A stretch of DNA of 32,199 nt from the NCBI GenBank assembly GCA_016190155.1, contig JACPRB010000285.1:1-32199 (forward strand). Direction: 5' to 3'. Shown in pieces: positions 9,649 to 18,710 of the stretch. The position numbers were made by a program, and so were the translations under genes. This DNA is from Planctomycetota bacterium (lineage in GTDB: Bacteria > Planctomycetota > MHYJ01 > JACPRB01). The notes beneath the pieces were generated by a model, which did no database searches, was not told where the DNA came from, and was given only the letters and a program-made list of their open reading frames with translations. Position 1 is the first letter of the stretch; the number at the start of each line of letters is the position of its first letter.

Positions 9649-10896
9649 CTACTTCCTCTTGATCTTGCCGACGTACCAGGTCTCGATGCGGGCGCGCGCG
9701 ATCTTCCACGTGTTGGCCCCGCTTTGAAAGAACGCCACCTCGACCTCGGGCGCCAACCCCTGCGTCCGTACATCGCTCGACTTCACCTTGCCGTCCAGAC
9801 AGATCTCCTCCGTGTAGTCATAAGAGCCTTTCTTGATCGACAGAATGCGCGGCAGGAGCGCGTCGGTCAGGGCGGGCATGCGTCCGGGGACAACTACTCG
9901 GGCGTTTTGCTGAAGCTGGCGCACCTCCCGGTCGACGGCCTCTTGCCAGGCCGCCACCCCGATGCCGCCGTTCGTTCGGGATTGCTCGGCCAACTCCGCG
10001 AGACGGCGGCGGGGCTCTTCCATCCCGGCCAGCCAGGAGCTGCCGTCCTCCCACTGGAACCAAGGAACCGCGCGTCCGCGGAAGTCCCACGCCTGGCCCT
10101 CCACGCGACGTCTGCCGTCGGCGCGCGCAGCCGAAGGCGCCAGCTCATCGGAGCACTGCAGGAGAAGCCGTTCCAACATCGATCTGGCCATCTGGATCAC
10201 CGCCGGCGGGTACTTGGCGCATTCGGCCGGCCACAGCTTCTGATCCAGCACGGCGCCGGCCACGCGGGCCATCAGGAACGCCGCCAGCTGTTCCTCGAGC
10301 GAGCACGTGACGAACAGTCGCCGCCCGGCGTCGGCCGTGATGATCGGTACCTTACCGGCACGCGGTGGAGGCGTCTCATCCAACTGCGGCGTCACAGCGC
10401 TCAGGTACTGTTCAATCGCCGCGTCCTCCAGGGACTCTAAACGCCGCCGCCACTCCGCTCGGGTTCCCGTCCACTTGTCCCGCCCTCCCAGCCCCGATGT
10501 GCGGACCTTGTTATCCGTGAATTCGATCCGCCAGCTCTGCGTATCATCCCAGTAGTCGATGCGTCCGAAGAAAACGGTGTACTTTCCGTCGGGGCGAAGA
10601 ACGATCGATCCCTCGATCTTGATCGGTTCGACACGAGGGAAGGCGACGCCTATGTTGGAGGTGGGCACCTCAGCGGATCTCGACAGGCGCCAATCGGTAG
10701 TGAGCAACCGCGGCTGGGTATCCCGCGTCAACCGGCTCTCCACGACGTCGCGAAAGTCCCCCTCCGACAGAATGCGCAGCGACCATCCTTGCTGAGCCAC
10801 GAATGCGAAGGTGACGTCGGCCGTTGTCGTTCGACCGGACTCTTCGGGGTCCTGCGAAGAAAGGGCGGTCGCGAAAGCGATGATGATGGCGGTCAT
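9649..10896 (-). CDS. Hypothetical protein, probable signal peptide
   Basis: ATG at 10896 preceded by GGAG (ttaggagacgcgccatg); hydrophobic N-terminus MTAIIIAFATALSSQD; no recognised domain. Confidence 0.75.
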   Translation of the reverse strand: MTAIIIAFATALSSQDPEESGRTTTADVTFAFVAQQGWSLRILSEGDFRDVVESRLTRDTQPRLLTTDWRLSRSAEVPTSNIGVAFPRVEPIKIEGSIVLRPDGKYTVFFGRIDYWDDTQSWRIEFTDNKVRTSGLGGRDKWTGTRAEWRRRLESLEDAAIEQYLSAVTPQLDETPPPRAGKVPIITADAGRRLFVTCSLEEQLAAFLMARVAGAVLDQKLWPAECAKYPPAVIQMARSMLERLLLQCSDELAPSAARADGRRRVEGQAWDFRGRAVPWFQWEDGSSWLAGMEEPRRRLAELAEQSRTNGGIGVAAWQEAVDREVRQLQQNARVVVPGRMPALTDALLPRILSIKKGSYDYTEEICLDGKVKSSDVRTQGLAPEVEVAFFQSGANTWKIARARIETWYVGKIKRK

Positions 10897-11042
10897 GGCG
10901 CGTCTCCTAACGCGTGCACAGATACTATGACGGGCCGCCCCCGCATGTTTCAGAAGATCGACTTTCTTCTTGCCGGGCCCTCGGGGCATGAGGGCGAGAA
11001 TCGCGCCGAGTTTCTCCACTACTTATGGCCACTCGGTACTCC

Positions 11043-11318
11043 CTACTTCTTGTATCCGTAGAGCCACCGCACCGTCGTCGCGCCCACGTTGCGGACGCTG
11101 TGGCGCGCCTGCGCCGGAATGAGCACCTCCTCGCCCGGCGTCGGCCGGCACGCGATGCCTTCCACTTCCAGCTCGACCTCGCCCTCCACGAGCATGAACA
11201 GCTCGTCCGATTCGTGGGTGTAGTTCTCCCAGTTCGCCCCGGCGCGGTCCTCCCAGATGCCGAAGCTGAATCCCCGCGCGTGCCAATCCTGCTCGATCGC
11301 CTTCAGGTCCAGACCCAT
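11043..11318 (-). CDS. Cupin domain-containing protein
   Basis: 91 aa; ANWENYTHESDELFMLVEGEVELEVEGIACRPTPGEEVLIPAQARHSVRNVG matches the two cupin motifs. Confidence 0.88.
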   Translation of the reverse strand: MGLDLKAIEQDWHARGFSFGIWEDRAGANWENYTHESDELFMLVEGEVELEVEGIACRPTPGEEVLIPAQARHSVRNVGATTVRWLYGYKK

Positions 11319-11475
11319 GTCTTCTTTCGTCGCTCGTCAAAATAAAATCTTACTAGAAAAACACCGGAAGATCACGCGGCGCGTCGAGGATTTATCGCCG
11401 GCGCGCAAGAAGCCTCGTCGGGGGCGGTTCCGCTGGCATCCGCGTCCGACCTGTGGTTTCATCACGAAATCGCCC

Positions 11476-11503
11476 TTACGGGGGGATCGACGACACGTAC
11501 AAT
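11476..11503 (+). promoter_or_regulatory. Possible sigma70-type promoter (TTACGG-N16-TACAAT)
   Basis: TTACGG 11476-11481, 16-nt spacer, TACAAT 11498-11503, ~100 nt upstream of the PQQ/TPR gene. Confidence 0.35.
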
Positions 11504-11527
11504 TGTTAGTGCCGCCGATGGGAACCC

Positions 11528-11568
11528 GGGGTAGGCGCCGTGTGCCCGAGGGCCGAACGCCGTACCCC
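11528..11568 (+). ncRNA. Possible structured 5' leader of the PQQ/TPR gene
   Basis: ggggtaggcg (11528-11537) pairs with cgccgtacccc (11558-11568) with one bulge; internal gccc-gag-ggc mini hairpin. Confidence 0.3.
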
Positions 11569-11600
11569 CTGGACTGGACACCGGAGTCGGGTAATTGGCC

Positions 11601-14600
11601 ATGCGATGGTGGTGCGGGTGGATTCTGGGAGGGCTGCTGGCCCCCGCCCTGACTCCGGCGCAAGATCGCCCTGAAGACGCCCAGCGGAACACGGCACTCG
11701 TGCGCCAGTATCCTTACCTCGATCTCCTCCTGAGCAAGGCCGCCGCCCTGACCCAAGAGGGACGATATCGCGACGTGCTCGATCTGTACGCCGAGGCCGT
11801 CGGCCGGTTCCCCAATCATCTCGTGCCCGTCCCCGTGGAGTCCTCCATCCCCATGGCGCCCGTCCATTACCGCGGAGTCCTGGAGCACTGTTTCCGCGAA
11901 ATGGAGAAATGGCCCGAGGAAGGGAAAGCGGCCTACCGAACCTACTACGACGGATTCGCGCGCGCGGCGTTCGAGACCGCCCGCCATGTCCAGGACCTGC
12001 AGGCCCTCGATCAGGTGGCCCAGCGCTATCCCCTCTCCAGCGTGGCCGACGACGCCCTGGCGCTACTGGGCAATCTCGCGATGGACGCGGGCGACCCGGA
12101 GCACGCCGCCTCCGCCTTCGAACGGCTGCTGGCGGTTCCGGACGCCGACATCCCGCGCAGCCTCACCTTCGCCAGGCTCGGCGCGGCGTATGCGCAGTCC
12201 GGCCGCGCCGACGATCTGGACGAGTTGCTGGCGCGCGCGGAGCGCGAATGCCCCCAGACGAACGTCCGGTTCGGAGACCGCGAGGAGCCGCTGCCGCAGA
12301 TCCTGCGTCGAACGCTCCGTTCGATGAACACCTCGGCCGATTCGTCCCATGGCGTGGCCTGGCCGGCGGGATGGGAATGCCTGCAAGGCGACGGGACGGG
12401 AACCCGGCCGGCGGAGTCTACGGCATTGTCCAATCGCGCCTGGACCGCGACGATCCCTCCCGTCGAGTTCGAAGCCGCCGAAGACGATCCGGGCTACTTC
12501 CCGCCGACCGGCCGCGCGGCCACCCACTATCGACCGTTGTTCCCGGCCGTCTCGGACGGAATCGTCTACCTGCATCATGAGTATCAGGCGTGGGCGTTCA
12601 ACCTCTACGGCACGACGGCCGATCTCCTGTGGAGCCACTCGGTGACCCCTCCGGACGGCACGCTGCTGTACGAGGAACGGCTGGCGCACACGACCTCCGT
12701 GCATGACGGTCGCGTCTACGTCACGCTGGTCACGGCGCTCGGCGAGATGGAGAAGCGCATGCAGTGGATCCTGGTCAAGTTCGCCTTTCCCAAACGCGCG
12801 CTCTTCTGCCTGGACGCGACCACGGGCAAGATGGTGTGGCGTTTGGGCGGCCTGACGGACGACAAGGAACCCCTGGGCGGGCTTTCCTTCCCGACCGCTC
12901 CGACTCCGCAGGAAGGCCGACTCTATGTGGGCGCCGTTCGCCAATCCACCAATACCGACCCCTTCGAGCACTACGTTCTGTGCCTGGACGCCGCCACCGG
13001 CCGGGTGCTCTGGCAGACCTTCGTCGCCTCGGGCGGAACGGAGATCAACCTCTTCGGCAACTCCACCCGCGAATCCATCGGCGGCGCGGTCGCGGTCGCC
13101 GGAGACAGCGTCTACTACTGCACCAACCACGGGGCATTCGCGGCGCTGGACCGGCGTACGGGGCGGATGAAGTGGCTCTACCGCTACCAGCAGCTCTCCG
13201 TGAATCCCACCCGCAGCGTCCAGATCCGGCGCAATCCGCTGGAGTGGTGCAATGCCGCCCCCGTCGTCGCCCAAGATCAAGTGTTCTTCACCGCGACGGA
13301 TTCACCCCTCCTCTACGCGCTGGATGCGCGCACGGGCGAATATCGGTGGCGACTGGAGCGCGGGGACCTTCGACACCTCTACGGCATGCAGGGTCCTTAC
13401 CTGGTGGCCGGCGGCGACTCGGTGCGTTGGTTCGACGTCACCCAGGGCGGAAAGACGGCCGGACACTTCGAACCGGAGCGCGGCCAGGGCAGCGGCCGGG
13501 GCGTCGTGGCGGCGGACGGCATTTACTTCCCGACGACGGAAGGGCTGTACCAGATCCCGATCGCGGGGGGCAAGCCGACGTTCACGCGCTGGCCAGGCGG
13601 ACGCGGACAGGGAGGCAACCTCGTCGCGGGAGAGGGCGCGTTGATCCTGACCGGACAGACTTGGATCGACGCGTTTTTCGACCGGCGCGATCGCGAAGCG
13701 GAGATCGCCGCGGATCTGGCGCGGGATCCGAACAGCGCGCCGCTGATCTACCGCTCCGCGCTGCGATTGTTGCAGTGTGGGCGCGTGGACCAGGCGGCGG
13801 AGCTCTTCGCGCAGGTGGTCGAGACGGCCTCGCGCTCCCGCCGCGCCGAGGAGCAGCGCTTGGCTCGCGTGGCGCGGCGCCGGCTGTACGCCGGCTGCAT
13901 GGAAGCGGGTCGCAAGGCCCTGCAGGAGAAGAACGCGGTCCGCGCTCGATCGCTGTTCGGTCGCGCCCGCGAGCACGCACCGGATCAGGCGGCGCTCGTG
14001 GAGACGACGCTGCGATTGTGCGAGCTGGAGCCCCCGGAATCCGCGGTGGCGGAGCTTCAACGCTTGATCTTCGAGCACGGCGAGGAGCTCGTGGAAGGGC
14101 GCCGCGTCGCGGAAATCGTCCGCGCCCGGATCGCTTCCTTGATCTCCGAATCGGGAACGTCCTCGTATCGGCGATTCGAGGACGAGGCACGAGATCAGCT
14201 GGAGCACGCGCGACGCGAAGGGACGGCGGAGGCGCACCTGGCCGTTTGGCGGCGCTATCCGAACAGCTCCGTCGTCGAGGCGGCCGTGCTGGAGGCCGCG
14301 GAGGCCTACGAGCGCGTAGGGCGCCCGGAGGACGCCGCCATGACGCTGAGGCTTTTCCTGCGCGAGTTCCCCCGCTCTGCGCGGCTCGCGGACGCGGGAC
14401 GCGCGCTCGTGCGGATGCTCGAGGCGCGACGGCAATTCATCGAGGGACGGAAGATCCTGCGGCGCATGCTGGAATCTTCGCCGGATCCCGAGACGCGCGC
14501 GTTCTGCGAAGAGCGTCTGGCCCGGAAGGAGTACCACGCGCCGTCGACCGCGTCGTCTCCTCCTTCGCTGAAGCCTCCGCTCAAACGGGTCGGCGCGTAT

Positions 14601-15773
14601 GTCGAGCGCGAATCGTCCGACCAGGACAGTGTCGCGGAGTTGGCCGTCCTTTGCCCGGAGGGTTCGGGGCCGTCGAAGCCGGGGGAGCTCATTTACGTCG
14701 TCAAGGACGGACGGGTTTTCAAGGCCGTGCGTCCCGACACGGGTCTGGCGGCATGGGAGTTGACCCTCGACGGCAGGCCGCGCGCCTTCGCGCAGGAGGG
14801 ATCTCTCCTGATCTGTACGGAACGGACGGTGTGGCGCCTGAACGCGGCCGAAGGGACCGTGGAATGGAAATACGAGTCGCCCGTCCCGATGGATGGATTC
14901 GCGCTGACCGATATGGCGCTGTGCGTCACCTCGCCGGATCCTCGCGGAGAGCAGGCCAGGGTCGTCACGGCGATCCGCGCGTCCGACGGGAGCATCCTCT
15001 GGACTCAGGCCTACGCGGGCCTATCGACGCCGGAGGGCTTGCTGGCGATGGAGGACGGCGTGGCGCTCGTCACGACCAAGCCGAGCCGTCTTTACGTGTT
15101 CGAGGTGGACAGCGGCCGGTGCAGGGTCCAGCAGGCGCTGTCGTCGAGCGGCGGTGAAATCCAGATGCTGGGAGCGGTGCAAGGTTTGATCTATCTGCAC
15201 GTGAAGCGCGCCGCGGTGGAGGCTTATGACGCAACGGAAGGGACGTTGCAATGGCGCCGGGACCTTCAGGAGTTCGGCTGGACGAAGGTATGCCTCAGCC
15301 GGGGGGGCGTCTTCATCCTGGGTCGTCGGGACCGCCGCACCGTGGCGTCTCTCGTCGATCTGAGACACGGGAAGCTCGTGCGCGTCAACGACGTGATTCC
15401 GGTGGAACAAGAACCGCAGGTGCTCGTGGACGACGCGGCGGCGTACGTCGTTTCGCCCGCGCCCGAGCGCAACGGGGTGCTGGCGCTGGGGATCCCCTTC
15501 GAGAAGTTGGTCCCGAGTTGGATGACCGAGATGGACTTGCCCGGCCCGCTCGTGGGATTGGGTTTGCGCGCGGCGGCCGACCATCTGGTCGTATTCGGGG
15601 TCGGGGCCGCGGAGACGCGGAGATTTCATTTTGCCGCGGCCATCCTTGATAAGACGGGGAAAGTCGTACAGAATATCAAGGGCGGCGATCCGTCGCGGCG
15701 CGCGGCGGGATGCGATCTTGCGGGCGACGCTCTGTTCATTTTGGCGGACAACCGTGTCGAAGTATATCGGTAA
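11601..15773 (+). CDS. TPR plus PQQ/BamB-like beta-propeller repeat protein, secreted
   Basis: Signal peptide MRWWCGWILGGLLAPALTPAQ; repeated PQQ-type motifs (FCLDATTGKMVWRLGG, LCLDAATGRVLWQTFV, AALDRRTGRMKWLYRY, YALDARTGEYRWRLER) and a helical TPR-like middle. Confidence 0.88.
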   Translation: MRWWCGWILGGLLAPALTPAQDRPEDAQRNTALVRQYPYLDLLLSKAAALTQEGRYRDVLDLYAEAVGRFPNHLVPVPVESSIPMAPVHYRGVLEHCFREMEKWPEEGKAAYRTYYDGFARAAFETARHVQDLQALDQVAQRYPLSSVADDALALLGNLAMDAGDPEHAASAFERLLAVPDADIPRSLTFARLGAAYAQSGRADDLDELLARAERECPQTNVRFGDREEPLPQILRRTLRSMNTSADSSHGVAWPAGWECLQGDGTGTRPAESTALSNRAWTATIPPVEFEAAEDDPGYFPPTGRAATHYRPLFPAVSDGIVYLHHEYQAWAFNLYGTTADLLWSHSVTPPDGTLLYEERLAHTTSVHDGRVYVTLVTALGEMEKRMQWILVKFAFPKRALFCLDATTGKMVWRLGGLTDDKEPLGGLSFPTAPTPQEGRLYVGAVRQSTNTDPFEHYVLCLDAATGRVLWQTFVASGGTEINLFGNSTRESIGGAVAVAGDSVYYCTNHGAFAALDRRTGRMKWLYRYQQLSVNPTRSVQIRRNPLEWCNAAPVVAQDQVFFTATDSPLLYALDARTGEYRWRLERGDLRHLYGMQGPYLVAGGDSVRWFDVTQGGKTAGHFEPERGQGSGRGVVAADGIYFPTTEGLYQIPIAGGKPTFTRWPGGRGQGGNLVAGEGALILTGQTWIDAFFDRRDREAEIAADLARDPNSAPLIYRSALRLLQCGRVDQAAELFAQVVETASRSRRAEEQRLARVARRRLYAGCMEAGRKALQEKNAVRARSLFGRAREHAPDQAALVETTLRLCELEPPESAVAELQRLIFEHGEELVEGRRVAEIVRARIASLISESGTSSYRRFEDEARDQLEHARREGTAEAHLAVWRRYPNSSVVEAAVLEAAEAYERVGRPEDAAMTLRLFLREFPRSARLADAGRALVRMLEARRQFIEGRKILRRMLESSPDPETRAFCEERLARKEYHAPSTASSPPSLKPPLKRVGAYVERESSDQDSVAELAVLCPEGSGPSKPGELIYVVKDGRVFKAVRPDTGLAAWELTLDGRPRAFAQEGSLLICTERTVWRLNAAEGTVEWKYESPVPMDGFALTDMALCVTSPDPRGEQARVVTAIRASDGSILWTQAYAGLSTPEGLLAMEDGVALVTTKPSRLYVFEVDSGRCRVQQALSSSGGEIQMLGAVQGLIYLHVKRAAVEAYDATEGTLQWRRDLQEFGWTKVCLSRGGVFILGRRDRRTVASLVDLRHGKLVRVNDVIPVEQEPQVLVDDAAAYVVSPAPERNGVLALGIPFEKLVPSWMTEMDLPGPLVGLGLRAAADHLVVFGVGAAETRRFHFAAAILDKTGKVVQNIKGGDPSRRAAGCDLAGDALFILADNRVEVYR

Positions 15774-16857
15774 ACGCTGGCTGGCGGGCGTGGTCCTAAT
15801 GGGCGCCGTGGCGCTGGATCGTCCGTCCGGAGCGCATTCGGCCCAGGATCCCCACGGGCCGCAGAGTTGGTCCCCGGCGGTTTATGCGCGGAACTTCGAC
15901 GCGGAGGTGCGCCGGGCGTGCGACCGCGGATTGGCTTGGCTGGCTTCGCAGCAGCAGTCCAACGGCGCTTGGCGCTGCAAGATCGCCTACAAGTTGTACG
16001 AGACGTATGAGGGAGAAGACGGCGACGACGTCGGGGTGACGGCCATCGCGTGCATGGCGTTCGTCGGCGCCGGCCACGTGCCCGGGCGCGGCCGCTACGG
16101 TCGGGTCGTGGAACGCGGGCTCAACTTCATCCTCTCCTGCGTGCGCGAGGAGGACGGCTACATCACCGCTCACGGGACGCGCATGTACAGTCACGCGTTC
16201 GCGACGATGTTCCTGGCGGAGATCTACGGGATGACCCGGCGCAGCGACGTGAAGGAGAAGCTGCGCCGCGCCATCGACTTGATCGTGTCCGCGCAGAACA
16301 AGGAGGGGGGGTGGCGGTATCAGCCGATTCCGGTCGACGCCGACCTTTCGGTGACGGTCTCGACGCTGCAGGCGCTGCGGGCGGCCCGCAACGCGGGGCT
16401 CGTGATTCCGTTGGACACGATCGACCGGGCGATGCGGTACGTGAAGGGATGCGCCACCCGGTACGGCTTCACGTACCAACTGGTCAACGACTACGCCTTC
16501 AACGACACGCGCATTTCCTACGCGCTGACGGCCTGCGGAGTGGTGGCGCACATGAGCGCGGGGATCTACGACTCGCGCGAGATCCGCGACGGGCTCCGGT
16601 TCCTGGAGGAGAGGCTTCGGGATTTGCGCTGGGGGAAGTACCACTACTTCTATGGGCACTATTACGCGGCCCAGGCGATGTACATGGCCGGCGAGCATTA
16701 TTGGGAGAACTATTATCCGCGCGTCAAGGCGGAGATCGTGCGCGGGCAGCGCGAGGACGGCGCGTGGACCGACGACGTGGGCTTGACGTACGCGACGGCG
16801 ATGGCGGTGGTGGTGCTGCAGATGCCCTGCGAGTGGCTGCCTATTTTCCAGAAGTAG
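15754..16857 (+). CDS. Prenyltransferase / squalene-cyclase repeat protein, secreted
   Basis: GTG start 15754 overlapping the upstream gene by 20 nt; signal-like KRWLAGVVLMGAVALD; QW-like repeats QQQSNGAWRC, AQNKEGGWRY, GQREDGAWTD. Confidence 0.85.
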   Translation: MSKYIGKRWLAGVVLMGAVALDRPSGAHSAQDPHGPQSWSPAVYARNFDAEVRRACDRGLAWLASQQQSNGAWRCKIAYKLYETYEGEDGDDVGVTAIACMAFVGAGHVPGRGRYGRVVERGLNFILSCVREEDGYITAHGTRMYSHAFATMFLAEIYGMTRRSDVKEKLRRAIDLIVSAQNKEGGWRYQPIPVDADLSVTVSTLQALRAARNAGLVIPLDTIDRAMRYVKGCATRYGFTYQLVNDYAFNDTRISYALTACGVVAHMSAGIYDSREIRDGLRFLEERLRDLRWGKYHYFYGHYYAAQAMYMAGEHYWENYYPRVKAEIVRGQREDGAWTDDVGLTYATAMAVVVLQMPCEWLPIFQK

Positions 16858-16893
16858 GCCACCCGGCGGCCGGATGGTACACTGCAGCGCATC

Positions 16894-17787
16894 ATGGTCG
16901 CCCTGGTCCGAACGGAAGGATTGGGCCGCGCCTTCGGGCGTCTTCGCGCGGTTCAGGATCTCAATCTGGAGGTCCAGGAGGGGGACATCTACGGCTTCCT
17001 CGGGCTCAACGGCGCCGGCAAGACCACGACGATCCGGATGCTCCTGGGCCTCATCCGCCCCACGACGGGCCGCGTATGGCTGTTCGGTAAGGAAGCCCGC
17101 CGCAACTTTATCGACGTGATGCGCCACGTGGGGTCTCTCGTCGAGCTGCCGGCGTATTACCCCCACCTGACCGCCCGGCAGAATCTGGAGATCGTCCGCC
17201 TCGCGACGGGCGGCTTGCCGGAGTCGCTGATCTCCGAAGTGCTCGAACGGGTGGGCCTGGCGGGCCGGATGGACGATCCGGTGCGCATGTACTCGCAGGG
17301 AATGCGACAGCGGCTGGGCATCGCCATGGCGCTCCTGCCGCGGCCGCGCCTCGTCATCCTCGACGAGCCGACCAACGGCCTGGACCCCCAGGGCGTCAAT
17401 CACATCCGGTCGCTCGTCATCGATATGAACCGGAACCACGGGGTCACGTTCATGATCTCCAGCCACCTGCTGCATGAGGTCGAGATCACCTGCAACCGCG
17501 TGGGTCTGCTCAAGGAAGGGCGGCTCATCGTGCAGGAGGCGGTGGAACGGCTGCTGTCGCAAACGAGCGGTTGGCTTCACGTCGGGACCGACCGGCGCGA
17601 GGAGGCGATCGCGGTCCTGAAGGGCTTGGATTACGTGCAGGCGGTGGAGGAGGGGGATGCCCTGCGGGTGAAGGCGGATCCCGCTCGGCACGCGGATCTC
17701 AACGCCGCCCTGGTGACCCGAGGCATTCGAGTCTCCGCGTTGACGCCGCAGAAGATGACGCTGGAGGACTTCTTTCTTTCCCGATGA
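16894..17787 (+). CDS. ABC transporter ATP-binding protein
   Basis: LNGAGKTTTIRMLLG Walker A, YSQGMRQRLGIAMALL signature, LVILDEPTNGLDP Walker B, SSHLLHEVE H-loop. Confidence 0.96.
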   Translation: MVALVRTEGLGRAFGRLRAVQDLNLEVQEGDIYGFLGLNGAGKTTTIRMLLGLIRPTTGRVWLFGKEARRNFIDVMRHVGSLVELPAYYPHLTARQNLEIVRLATGGLPESLISEVLERVGLAGRMDDPVRMYSQGMRQRLGIAMALLPRPRLVILDEPTNGLDPQGVNHIRSLVIDMNRNHGVTFMISSHLLHEVEITCNRVGLLKEGRLIVQEAVERLLSQTSGWLHVGTDRREEAIAVLKGLDYVQAVEEGDALRVKADPARHADLNAALVTRGIRVSALTPQKMTLEDFFLSR

Positions 17788-18659
17788 TCGGACGAATCGC
17801 CAGATTGGTGGGCGCGGAGCTTCTCAAACTGAGACGGCATCCGTTCTTCTACGTCTCCGTCCTGCTCGTGGTGACCGGCACGGTCCTGGGGGGGCTGTTC
17901 CTGCGGGAGGAACGGGAAACGGTCTGGAGAAGTTACAACGCGATTTCCATCTTCGCCGGCGGCGCCCGAGTCGGACTGAAGCTGGCGACCTTCGTCATGC
18001 TCGTCTTCGGCGCGCTGCTCTTCGCCGGCGAATTCGACAAGGGCACGATCAAGGTGCTGTTGACGCGCCCGATCCGGCGGTCGGACCTGTTCCTGGCGAA
18101 ATCCGCCGTCGCGACGCTGCTGGCGCTGTTTCTCATCGGTACGGTGCTGTACATCAGCCTGGCGGTGGGCTGTTCGGTCGGCGAACTGGGCATGGTGTGG
18201 GACGATCAATCGTACGTCAGCAACACTTCCTATGAGGCGTTGCTGGATCACGCGTTGAGGGCGATGGGGATGAGCGTCCTGCCCGTGATCGCGGCGGCCT
18301 TTTTCGGCGTGCTCGTATCCAATCTGACCGAGTCGTCGGGGTTCGCCGTGGCCATTACCCTGACGCTGTTCCTGCTGGCGGACGAGATCGTGCTGAGGGT
18401 GTTCCAGACCGACGAGGTGCGCCGCTTCTTCTTCAACCATTATCCGGCGTACGCATTCGACATCCTGCGGGACTTCGCGCGAGGATCGTCCACCCGATGG
18501 AAGGACGCCTTCGAATCACCGGTGGTCGTCCCGCTGGGCTCGTGGGGATCGGTGCCGATCCCCCTGGGACCGGCCTACGTGACGGTTCCCGTGCTGGGCA
18601 TCGCGACGTTCGCCGCGGCGGGCTTCGCGGTGTTTCGAGGGCGCAATATCACGGCGTGA
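17784..18659 (+). CDS. ABC-2 type transporter permease
   Basis: ATGA overlap with ABC ATPase; about six hydrophobic segments; MIGRIARLVGAELLKLRRHPFFYVSVLLVV; FAGEFDKGTIKVLLTRPIRRSDLFLAK. Confidence 0.9.
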   Translation: MIGRIARLVGAELLKLRRHPFFYVSVLLVVTGTVLGGLFLREERETVWRSYNAISIFAGGARVGLKLATFVMLVFGALLFAGEFDKGTIKVLLTRPIRRSDLFLAKSAVATLLALFLIGTVLYISLAVGCSVGELGMVWDDQSYVSNTSYEALLDHALRAMGMSVLPVIAAAFFGVLVSNLTESSGFAVAITLTLFLLADEIVLRVFQTDEVRRFFFNHYPAYAFDILRDFARGSSTRWKDAFESPVVVPLGSWGSVPIPLGPAYVTVPVLGIATFAAAGFAVFRGRNITA

Positions 18660-18667
18660 GGGCGGCC

Positions 18668-18696
18668 TTGCGTGCCTTTGCCCGATCGCCTATAAT
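18668..18696 (+). promoter_or_regulatory. Near-consensus sigma70 promoter TTGCGT-N17-TATAAT
   Basis: -35 TTGCGT 18668-18673, exact 17-nt spacer, -10 TATAAT 18691-18696; ATG at 18711. Confidence 0.65.
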
Positions 18697-18710
18697 CGCC
18701 GAACCTAGCC

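Noticed and set aside
11595-11600. TTG start for the TPR/PQQ gene as given in the ORF track
   Set aside because: ATG two codons downstream (11601) gives a better signal peptide start (MRWWCGW).
15796-17691. 631-aa minus-strand ORF
   Set aside because: Antisense to the QW-repeat protein and ABC ATPase, both of which have clear motifs.
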